The translations under genes were made by a program, and so were the position numbers. Below are positions 49,201 to 56,900 of a stretch of 64,000 nucleotides of DNA, piece after piece. Position 1 is the stretch's first letter. Every line of letters starts with the position of its first letter. A model generated the notes under the pieces. That model saw only the letters and a program-made list of their open reading frames with translations. It was not told the DNA's origin and ran no database searches. Source of the stretch: Tanytarsus gracilentus (Eukaryota > Arthropoda > Insecta > Diptera > Chironomidae); assembly GCA_038502055.1 (NCBI GenBank), contig JAXRKN010000043.1, positions 682,001 through 746,000 of the forward strand, given 5' to 3'.

Positions 49201-51449
49201 AACATGGGAAATTACTTTCGTAAACCGCACACACAGACTTACTCCAATATAATTGTGCAATATTTCATATTTACTTACTGAGACATCAAGTGCTCTGCTG
49301 TGTATGTTCTTTAAAGAAATTGAAACTCGCAATGTAGACAGGAGGTGATGTGGAAATTGAATCGAGAGAGTGATGCATGAGGAGAAAATTTCTCGAGTGC
49401 AGTAACTGCATCAAGTAAGTCAATTACTGTAAACTCAATTGCGAATTTTATTATAGTGAAGAAAATTATGAAAGTAAAATTTTTCTGACGGGTAATTCAA
49501 GCTAATGGATATGGAAATAAATCGAGAAAGCTTGAGGTTAAACTACAAAAATAATAACTAAAGTTTGTTCACACTAAATAATTCATAAAAAACTAAATTT
49601 TTAATAAACAATTTTCCCACACAGCAATTTTACTGTAAATAGAAAATTTTCCTGATTTTTCTCTCTTCTATCTCCCTATTTTGACTCTCTATCCAACTTA
49701 TTTTCTTTCATTCCTCAATCGAGTGTGAAGCAATATCCGATGACATGGAAAAAGTAATTTTCATTTGAATTTTTATGCAATAACAATTTCCCTCATTGTA
49801 ATTTTTCTCTGCATTTGTGCAATTTTTTATTCCCTCAATGCCAAACAATCAGAACTATGGGAAATGGTTTGTTATCGTCTTGGAATTTAATATAAAAATT
49901 TCGAATGCTTGAAATATCTTTAAAGAATTTTTGTAAATTTATTTTTTTGAGGGATGATTTTTAATTTGAATTTTAAAAATATAATTTTTTTAACTATGTA
50001 AATATTTTTGAATAGATCTAGCGGGGCAAGCAATTAAGTGTCCGAGATGTTGATGTCAAAGTCAACATTTCGGTGTCAATGTCAGCATGATTTCGTCATA
50101 GATCTCAGAATAGTTGCGCTTAGCCTCAATTTTTATTTGCATGCCCCTTTTGAGATTTATATCATAAAATTCCGTTATAAATTTCTCCCTGGATGTTGCC
50201 AACTGCCATTATTGTCATTGTTGTTTCTCCCCTTTTTTATATTGAATGTTTTCTTCCACCTTCACCTCGAAGGATATTAAAAAGTTCTTCTTATCTCATT
50301 CTTTTTTATTACTGTTGTGGCAACACAATAATCTCATTGCGGCCATTATCAACACAAACTTTAGTGTCATCGCCATCGCCACGCATTATGAGTCCAATGG
50401 GATTTGCTGTCAATCGTCAAGCGCGTCATATCGCATCGATGATGGATGAAAATTCTCTTTACGGCGACGACTGGGAAAGGGGTGATGGTCCACCAATGTC
50501 CTACATCAAACCAGTGCCAATATGGCTTTGTGTTTTTCTTGTCATTGGTTACATCGTCGGCGGTGCATGGCTCTTTCAGCAATGGGAAGGATGGAGTTAT
50601 TTAGATTCAGCGTATTTCTGCTTCATCACACTCACGACCATTGGTAAGGAAGAACTTTCTTTATGGCACTTGATTATAACCATAGTTGTGGAAGAATAGA
50701 AAAAAATTTAATTCAATTTTCTTCATCTTACACGACATTAGTGAACGAAATTGAAAAACTTTTCTCCTCTCATTCATTTTTCTTTTTTTCTTTCTCCAGG
50801 CTTCGGAGATTTTGTACCAGCGCAAGGTAAGTGTGGATGAAAATTATTGATAAACTATATATAGTGTTGATGGCGATAAAAAGATTAATGGGAAATTTTT
50901 ATGGACATTTATGAGGTAATTAGGGGAAAATTTTTTGGGTGAGAATTAATAAATTTTGACCTGATCCTAGCTGCACAGCGAGTTTAAATTTATTGCAAAT
51001 ATCTGATGCTTATTGGGATTAAAAAAGAAACTCAAATTAAATTTAACCATTTAACCGATTTAAAAATTTTTGACTTTTAATGCTGCTAGGGTAATAGTCT
51101 CTAAAAGACAATTTTCTAGCAAGGTTAACCATTAAAACATCCCATCACATTATTAACTCGATAATCCCAAAAGATTTTCACCACTTAAATTCAATCTCAA
51201 AATGAACATAAATCATTAAAGCAAAAAACCCTTTTTCACCATACACACAATAAATTTCATATTTTCTTATTCTCCACAGGTCAAAAAGAGAATCCCGAGC
51301 AATCGATAGCTTTATGCTCTCTCTATCTGCTCTTTGGCATAGCGCTTCTCGCCATGAGCTTCAACTTAGTCCAAGAGGAGGTGATTGCAAGAGTGAAAAG
51401 TGTTGCAAAGCGCCTTGGCATCATTAAAGAAGATGAAGCTGAGGATTAG
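19023..51449 (+). CDS. two-pore-domain potassium channel (K2P/KCNK family), 11 exons
   Basis: K2P channels carry background K+ current across the plasma membrane; each subunit has four membrane helices and two pore loops, and two subunits make a channel. Exons: 19023-19220, 27328-27447, 27603-27741, 41389-41515, 42335-42448, 42556-42690, 44087-44451, 44502-44822, 50365-50643, 50800-50826 and 51280-51449 (TAG). All phases agree and give 664 residues. M1 is at about 31-57. The extracellular cap carries N-glycosylation sequons N77AT, N96WT and N99KT. The first filter is TTIGYG (150-155) and M2 reaches about 193. A long Arg/Ser/Gln-rich cytoplasmic loop runs from about 196 to 556. M3 is at 557-577, the second filter TTIGFG at 597-602, M4 at about 617-640, and the acidic tail is short. 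The start is the first ATG before M1, in a basic N-terminus. Three other genes lie in its introns. I cannot say which fly K2P it matches. Confidence 0.92.
19535..20413 (+). CDS. divergent single-exon seven-transmembrane receptor, class A-like
   Basis: This 292-residue intronless ORF lies within intron 1 of the channel gene, on the same strand. It has seven hydrophobic segments. The first holds GIFGNVML, with the GN pattern of class A receptors, and the last ends in FTVLANPVIYGYFDNFF, the NPxxY motif. Other hallmarks are missing: the second segment reads LNLAAS without the usual Asp, there is no DRY after the third (TSKFF occupies that place), the fourth lacks Trp, and the sixth lacks CWxP. 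This is typical of fast-evolving insect orphan receptors. Ligand and coupling are unknown. The ATG at 19535 precedes a short extracellular N-terminus, and an AATAAA at 20508 follows the stop by 95 bases. The 60-codon overlap on the other strand is a shadow. Confidence 0.75.
   Translation: MDVEYEIVTKQHIETLHEYFSDRPVGFLIYFTLSLVVSTLGIFGNVMLIYTKLKKFSILTGLDFLILNLAASIASGSLFQLMLLTEEMFHEITNETLGTILWLLESFSKTSFSTSLAVLVLTSKFFSQVSRRNSAIIICILLIAALLITYPLYYFKHNQVETSDEKFNNSWLELIEDKVLMHHIGLLLVECAILIIVTCLAFLWKKPNLSANKIIYKYSLTITIYSMIIHVLFAIGHDLVTSLDTAHILDFFIIFTVLANPVIYGYFDNFFVKEVWRILMCIENGSSEEHDV
20508..20513 (+). terminator. candidate polyadenylation signal of the nested receptor
   Basis: AATAAA lies 95 bases after the receptor stop codon and is followed by a T-rich stretch. 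It suggests the receptor is transcribed and ended independently of the host channel gene. Confidence 0.45.
21167..22481 (-). CDS. secreted clip-domain serine protease (S1 family), two exons
   Basis: Exons on the minus strand are 22481-21799 and 21611-21167, separated by a 187-base intron with GTGAGT and TTTTAG ends; the product has 375 residues. A signal peptide (about 1-26) is followed by a clip domain with six cysteines (42, 53, 59, 73, 82, 83) and then an S1 protease domain. Catalytic residues are H167 (VSVGHC), D217 (NDIALIK) and S314 (CYGDSGAG). D308, six before the serine, predicts trypsin-like cleavage after Arg/Lys. Clip proteases work in haemolymph cascades such as melanisation and Toll activation. 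Two oddities: where the activation site R-IVGG is expected the sequence reads KLFAYNGDEVEP, and the usual GDSGGP is GDSGAGL. So it may be activated unusually or be weakly active. It is nested in intron 1 of the channel gene, on the opposite strand. A TTATCT (GATA-type site, minus strand) lies at 22543-22548. Confidence 0.88.
22482..27327. other. rest of channel intron 1, no gene seen
   Basis: AT-rich intron with only chance ORFs. It contains a small inverted repeat with arms AGATGTGA and TCACATCT at 22552-22590, just upstream of the minus-strand protease, and an inverted pair AATTCCAGGAAT / ATTCCTGGAATT at 23256 and 23310. No coding or transposon signal otherwise. Confidence 0.55.
27328..27741 (+). 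CDS. K2P channel exons 2 and 3 (cap domain, pore helix 1)
   Basis: Exon 2 (27328-27447) and exon 3 (27603-27741) encode the extracellular cap with three N-glycosylation sequons, then WSFTGSLFYSIIVITTI and the first base of the filter glycine codon. The following intron of 13.6 kb interrupts the selectivity filter at this codon. Confidence 0.92.
28181..30299 (-). CDS. secreted Gly/Gln/Asn-rich protein with GPGGPTGIFGRP motif, four exons
   Basis: Minus-strand exons: 30299-30061, 29154-29008, 28806-28661 and 28608-28181 (TAA), 319 residues, all junction phases in agreement. The chosen start MKIIFFSFAVYSAWMLSLF gives a signal peptide ending near VSMA; in-frame ATGs at 30314 and 30425 are alternatives that would add 5 or 42 residues before it. 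The mature part begins Ser/Arg-rich, then has an Asn/His-rich piece (NNINGFHHNNNR), then many FGG, GQ and FGQ units. The motif QNGILIGPGGPTGIFGRP resembles one I recall from uncharacterised insect secreted proteins (DUF4766-like); this is from memory and unchecked. A cuticle or extracellular-matrix role is possible but not shown. The gene lies in intron 3 of the channel gene, opposite strand. Confidence 0.82.
28281..28322 (-). repeat. 21-bp coding repeat (GGQHGNF units)
   Basis: Two tandem 21-base units encode GGQHGNF twice, followed by a diverged third unit (GGQPQHG). They sit in the last exon of the Gly-rich secreted protein and likely arose by in-frame slippage. Confidence 0.8.
30426..39671. 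other. channel intron 3, left part, no gene seen
   Basis: About 9 kb of AT-rich intron sequence. The longest ORF (34855-35322, 155 codons) has low-complexity Leu/Asn/Lys-rich composition and no splice or start context, so I do not call it. No repeat elements or RNA genes are recognisable here beyond short microsatellites such as the GATGAT run near 32802-32820. Confidence 0.55.
39672..39766. repeat. 19-bp minisatellite, five copies
   Basis: Five head-to-tail units of GAGGAACCAACATCCAGCG with small changes (TTCC in the first; AACT or AGCT at the ends of the last three; GAGAAACC in the fifth). It lies directly before the second copy of the dispersed element, as the 119/120-bp array precedes the first copy. 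Confidence 0.92.
39775..40100. mobile_element. second member of the dispersed repeat element
   Basis: It shares the word order GAGTTCAACGATAC, AGAGAAAATTTGTATGG, GGACATTAG with 15430-15640. It then continues with a GC-richer stretch containing AGCTGGTCAGGGGCGAGATC and CAGACAGACGGACGG, typical of degenerate non-autonomous elements in fly genomes. No coding capacity; borders not determined. Confidence 0.55.
40101..41388. other. channel intron 3, right part, no feature seen
   Basis: AT-rich intron up to the acceptor TCTCCCAG before exon 4. Nothing recognisable. Confidence 0.6.
41389..41515 (+). CDS. K2P channel exon 4 (first filter and M2)
   Basis: It continues the filter as GYGHIAPKTVIGK, followed by M2 (ISTIFYAILGIPLMLLCLSN) and the start of the cytoplasmic loop IGDIMASSF. 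The pattern GYG-x-I-x-P-x-T-x-x-G-x-x-x-x-x-x-Y-x-x-x-G-I-P is diagnostic of K2P channels. Confidence 0.95.
42335..44822 (+). CDS. K2P channel exons 5-8 (long cytoplasmic M2-M3 loop)
   Basis: Exons 42335-42448, 42556-42690, 44087-44451 and 44502-44822 encode a loop rich in Arg, Asp, Gln, Ser and Met: a Cys-containing start (WRVCCYVCTRQPKKKRRQ), then GRFQAQSSMRRSIRTSQRS, a Tyr/Arg/Asp-rich middle and SQSMPRQSRYGDRLM. Charge alternates along the loop and no folded domain is evident. RRSIR and similar basic-Ser stretches are possible kinase sites. In most K2P channels this loop is only a few dozen residues. Confidence 0.88.
42691..44086. other. channel intron 6, no feature seen
   Basis: A 1.4-kb AT-rich intron between loop exons. 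No ORF or repeat of note. Confidence 0.6.
44823..50364. other. channel intron 8, mostly featureless
   Basis: A 5.5-kb intron. Most is ordinary AT-rich sequence, except the homopolymer-rich block at 47040-47530, which is listed separately. Optional loop exons could be hidden here, since both neighbours use phase 1, but I see none with clear signals. Confidence 0.55.
47040..47530. repeat. homopolymer-rich block ending in a GC palindrome
   Basis: The block holds a run of nine G, several runs of 9-14 A or T, and ends at 47497-47522 with GGGGATCCCCGTCCCCGGGG followed by TCCCCG, which folds back on itself. Such density of homopolymers is unlike any other stretch of the window. It may be a low-quality consensus or a degenerate low-complexity element. 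Confidence 0.6.
50365..51449 (+). CDS. K2P channel exons 9-11 (M3, second pore, M4, C-terminus)
   Basis: Exon 9 (50365-50643) carries the end of the loop (VSSPSPRIMSPMG…), M3 (IWLCVFLVIGYIVGGAWLF) and the pore helix up to TTI plus one base. Exon 10 (50800-50826) has only 27 bases and encodes GFGDFVPAQ. Exon 11 (51280-51449) gives M4 (ALCSLYLLFGIALLAMSFNL) and a tail ending KEDEAED. The acceptor at 50365 was chosen because it joins exon 8 in phase 1. Confidence 0.93.
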
Positions 51450-51734
51450 AGGGTGACTATGGAGGTTTTGTGCAGCAGCCATTTTTCATTATCATCCGCT
51501 CGTTTTATATTTTTCAAGGGAAAGTTCTTACTTATAATGCTTCCTGTGAAAATTTATTATCATCGTAGCGCAAGTAACAAGAAGATTCTCGAAAACTTTC
51601 TTTTTTTACTTTTATGAGATTTATGTTTGTGTGAAAAATGTTTTTTATTACGTTATGAGGAAAAATTATTAGGAGAAAATTTTTCGAGCTTTGATAAAAT
51701 GCTTTTTTGGAGAAACTTTATAGACCGCATTTGA

Positions 51735-51740
51735 AATAAA
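51735..51740 (+). terminator. candidate polyadenylation signal of the channel gene
   Basis: AATAAA lies 286 bases after the channel stop. Further AATAAA hexamers at about 51858 and 51886 are equally possible. Confidence 0.4.
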
Positions 51741-53854
51741 TTCAAAATGTAGCAAAAAAAAATTGCGAGAGATTTGAATTTTTCTTTTTATTAGATTTTA
51801 CCCAAAAAAAATTAAATTTTCATATATGAAAGTCTTTCATGACTTCCACATCGTATGAATAAATTCATGAGAAATCAAAAAAAGGCAAATAAACATTTTA
51901 TGAGATGAATGAAAAATTTGCTAATTGACTAAACTGATCTGATCTTGTTCTTGTTCTCACATCCGTTTGGCTTTCTCTCGCAAATGTTGTTCTTTCCTTT
52001 ATGAACTCCTTTAAGTCACTCAATTTTAATTGAGTTTATACAAGAAGAAAAATTAAAAGTCGAAAGTAAAATTTGTGATTGAATTTCTTGCTCGCACACA
52101 TAATAAAATTGATAAATTAAATAAACTGAGAATTCTTTTTGCTTCATCCTCAGCATCGGTAGACTAATGAAATAAACAGTTTAGAAAGAAAAATTAATTA
52201 AAGAAGTTTTTTGCTTATTGCTTTTCAGGTCACTGGCAGTGAAGAATAAATCGAAATAAAAGAAAGTTGAATCTCCGAGGCAATTAGAGCTTGGTGGACG
52301 AAAATTTCATTATAAAATTAATAAATTAATTTCTAAAATTTAATTGCTTTTGAACGCAAATTTGTTGAAATTTTTAATGATGTGCAAATTTTACGATTGA
52401 ACTCAATAATTTGAAATTCTATTTTACTCAAATTATGATGTGAACGACATTAAAGTTTTCATTTTATTCATCGCAGTTGGGAATTTTTTTATCGAACATT
52501 TCAAAATTATTACAGAAATAAATTTTTGATTTAGAAAAATTTCATCGTTAAATTTTACAATGGACTGTAAAATTTTATTTTGTAATTTTTATGAGTTAAA
52601 AAATTAATAGTCAAGTTTTAAAAATCCACCTAATTAATGAAACCCTCTCGAGTATTAATTTTTATGATTGATTTCTTCATGCCAAGTTTATTTACAAAGT
52701 CTCTTTTATTACTTAAAAATTTTCGTCATTAAAAAATGTTATGAGGTGAAAAATATATTTTTAATTTAATTAAGAGCTTATGAGTTATTTAATTAAGCAA
52801 ACAACCGAGAAAAAAAAAGAAATCTAAATAATTTATAAACATGCACTTAGGTGAGTGTTTTATGAGCGACTGACGACACACTTACGAAAATTTATTTAAA
52901 GAGTTTTTATTATGAAAAAGGATCTAAAAATATTTTTATAGTGCGTTTAAAAATGCAAAAATTAGAAGAAAAAATATTTTTATAAATTTTTAAATCATGT
53001 CAGAAAAATTTCCACAGTAAATTTACGACAAAATCAAACAGTGCTGTCCTATTTTCAAGGTCACGACCACCATAATCATCTAATCCAATAAAATTCAATG
53101 TCGACATAAAACATTTTTTGACCTTATTTCAAGAAAATAAATTTCATATCCCCAAAAATCGTTTTTTTATTATCGTCGGCTATAAAATTTTTCATTCTCT
53201 CATTGCGATCGTAAAAATTATGAAATGTTTTCATAACAGCACACAAAAGTTTCTTTTTCGACGATATAGAAATTCTTATATGCATTAATCAACAAATACT
53301 ATCGATTCGAACGGACACTAAAGATGTGATAATTTTTTGCAGTCAGCGTTTAAAAAATCAACAGGCTAAAATTAAATTTCTTTGTTCACAAAATTAAATT
53401 TAATAAGGCGCTGAAAATTTTAATTTTTTGTTCAACGCCAATCGACTTAAAAAAGCGTATGAAAGGTAGTTAATCTTATAAATAGATCAACACAATTTGG
53501 TGAGATAAAAAAAATCGTCAAAGCGATGAGATGTGATGAAGATAAATATCGTACACACAGGTATGTCTCGTTGACTTGACAGCACGTTGAATTTTTCTTT
53601 CGAGTGTTTTTCTTCTCGATAATTTGATTTGACAATAGACGACGTTATCCTTGAATATATGTTCAACCGTGAAAGGAGCACGACTGGGTTACTTTCACAA
53701 GATTTTCATCGCATTTACAAATTTACTCATTTGACTTTTCACCAGTCAGTCTCTTCATTGTACCTTTCATGCCTCATTCATGGAAATGAGAACATAAAAT
53801 TTTGTAATTTTTTTAATTTGTTTGTTTATCTGTGTGTAATGCTTTAATAAGATT

Positions 53855-53917
53855 CAAATTGGATTTTTAGAGCTACTAATTTTTTTAAAGTCAATAAATT
53901 TTAATAAATCCAATTTG
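53855..53917. repeat. 12-bp inverted repeat
   Basis: Arms CAAATTGGATTT and AAATCCAATTTG match perfectly with a 39-base spacer. It sits ten bases before the stronger hairpin at 53927. Confidence 0.75.
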
Positions 53918-53926
53918 ATTGTGCGT

Positions 53927-53985
53927 CAGGGAAAGTACAGAATTTCTGCAGAAAAAAATTCTCCAGAAATTCTGTGCTTTCCCTG
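53927..53985. repeat. nearly perfect 59-nt hairpin
   Basis: The arms at 53927-53948 (starting CAGGGAAAGTACAG) and 53964-53985 pair at 21 of 22 positions, and the remaining one is a G·U pair in RNA. After a C/C mismatch, AGAA pairs with TTCT and leaves a five-base A loop. The length is near that of a small-RNA precursor, though the stem is more perfect and shorter than most insect miRNA precursors. It could also be a miniature inverted-repeat element. Confidence 0.7.
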
Positions 53986-56900
53986 GCCTACACCCTCCAA
54001 TTTCACAACTTAACCCTAATAAACTTTCTAGTAAATCTAATAAATTGTTAGCATGGCAATAAATTATGTCACAATTTTACACAGTTTGCAGTGCAAATGA
54101 AACATTTTCTTGACATTTCTTCTTGCTTTTTGTTTATTTTAATGTAAAATATAACTTATGAGATTATAATTTGAAACAACTGACGAATATGAAAGAAGTT
54201 AGAAAGTGTTGAAAGTTGGAAATGACATTCAAAGAATTTTATGAAGCGAAGAAAATGTATAAAACATTTTTCATGTGAATTTTTGAATTTTCTTCTTCAT
54301 GAATTTAATTCAAATTTTTCAAAACTTATTTTCACATAAAATTCTCACTTTACACTTTGGTCATTATTTTTCTTTTCAAATTTTTTTAAGTCTCTTTAAC
54401 ACGAGATTAATTAAATAATCCCATGCCATATAAATATGTGAACGATGTGAGTATAATAAGAATGAAAAAGGTTGAGATCGTAAATTATAATTTTCACGCT
54501 ATACTTTTCATTTGCCATCCCATGTTGATCACAATTTGTTTTAATTTTATACTCTCGAAAAAAAATCTTGCTAATGATAGCGAAGAGCTTTATTGCGAGT
54601 GTAAAACGTGAGGGACGAATGACATATTTTTACGGACAGTTTTAATGTCGTTACGAGACAAGATGGGAAATGTGTGTGACGATCTTTTCTTCTAGAATAT
54701 TCTATTTCAGGTGATGCTAAAAAAATTTTTATTTCAGGTGCGGAATTTTTAAGCAATTTGGAATAAATTTTTCATGTTGATCCTTATTTATGACATTTTT
54801 AATGTCACACAAACACAAGCAAACTAAAAATCATCTTAATGTCATTAATCTTTCGAGAGGCGATTATTCGGAATTAATTTTTGATAATTTATTTCATGCG
54901 AGGTGACTTGAATTTTAAAAGCGTGTTATTTGGCATAAAAATTATTAATTTTGCGTGAGGCGATCTATCGAAAATAAAATTGTAAAAAAGTTGTTAAAAT
55001 TTTAAATGTCTAAAAATTTATTCAACTTTTCTCTCTCATCTTAAACAATCATCATCACTTTTACACTCAATTTTTTCATGCTTAATTGCCATATTTTTTC
55101 CTCTGCATAGTTTCAAAAAATGAATAACTTTTTTTTCACAGGAAGAACTAAGCGTGAAGTGTGTCTTGAATATCTCAAAATAAGTGTAGCAATGTTGGGA
55201 GACTTCAAAAAAGTAAATTTTCTCGCTCCCTCCCGCAACATTTCATCATCATTTTTCATTTTCTAGACGAAAAGAAGAAATTTCGTGGCGTGAGGGCTCT
55301 CTATGGTAGAAGAGGAGCAGCGAGATAGAAAGAAAAACAAACAATATTGAAACGTCACTTTTAATTAGCGTTGAGGTATCCGCTGTGTATGTTATTCTTA
55401 ATGATGATGAGCATCGTGTCGGTTTGAAGTAAAAAAATTACACCGTAAAGTCATTTTTGCAGCTTGTGAAGTTCCTTTCAATTTATTTCACTTTTCCCAC
55501 GCTCTAGTTGGAGACATTTTAAAATAATTCGATGATGACAGTTGAAAATGGAAAATTAAGAAATAAGTTTAAACAAAAAACTGAAAAACTTTTAGTTGAA
55601 AACAAAAAGTCAAAACCGTCAATAGAAAACAACAGAAAAGTCATGTCATAGTCACATTAAATTTTTCATTAATCATTGCCTCTTCTATCTTTTATCCATT
55701 GGAGATTTTCTATTGAATAGAATGACAATAAAAAACATCTTTTTTCACTGATGAGCGGCATCTGTGTGTTGATGAGTTGGACGGCAAAAAATGGACTCAA
55801 GTTAAGTTTCCATGCGATGGATTGTTATAAAAAAATTAAAATTCCTAACTTGATATAAAAACCACATTGAATGAAAATGACTTTTAAACAACAAGTAAAG
55901 CTGTTGCATGTGATTTGTTGTCTATAAAATTTTAAAGTTTTTATTATTTTAATATTTTAATTTAAAAAATAAATTCAATCTCAAAATAAAATTATTTGTT
56001 TCAAGTCAAGTAAGGAAATCATTATCCTAAAAGCATGAAGGAAAAGGGGCGAGAGGGCAAAAGGCGAAGGAGCGTCTTATTGAATTATGGACTCATAATA
56101 AATGAAATAAATTCATTTTGTAATTTTTTGTTAAAGAGAAAAAACATTTTTCATACCAAAAATTAAATGTGCAGGCAGAAAAAAACCAAAGTCTAGTTCA
56201 CAAAATTATGCTATTAATCTTAATTTACGTTCAGATAATTTTTACATTCTCGAAATTTATTTTTTCGTGATGCTCATGAAAATTAAATTTATTTTGTATT
56301 TAAAAGTTTTTAAAATACATCGACGTTCACCTTTCACGGTACTTAAAATATCAAAAGTGCTTTTTAATTATTTTTAAAAACTTTTAATTTTCAAATTTAA
56401 AATGCAAATTAAAAAAAGTTTTTCGACTCTTTTGCCAGCGAACACAAATTAGATTACTCCAAAAACAGCTTTTCGCTTTAAAGTGCTTGCATGATGGAAT
56501 TAATTTATTGTGTGCAAAATGAGATGGGAAAAGTTTTATGCAAACTTAATACATATTGTTATTTTAACTTACTTGAAGCTTCAGTTTGCATGATGAGAGT
56601 TTGATGATTCAACTGAAAAGCTTTTAAACGAAAACAAAAATAAAATTGAATAAATTTTTCACCCTTCAATTCATTTTATACGAATCTTTAAACTTTTAGA
56701 ATTTTTACAGAAGATTCCTCAAAAAAAATTTAATAAAAGAAATCCCGAAAACTTTTTTAGGACCTTTTTTCCGTTCATCACATTTTTGCTCCATCATCAG
56801 CTATGAGAGTAAAGAAATTCAACAATCTTTCGATGAGGGAAGAGAATTTTAGGTCACAGATGCTGCCATTATCTTCTCGAAAGATGAGAAATAAAATTTC

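Noticed and set aside
50038..50280. 80-codon plus-strand ORF just before channel exon 9
   Set aside because: It is out of phase with the channel junctions, and the hydrophobic stretch derives from T-rich intron ahead of the real acceptor at 50364.
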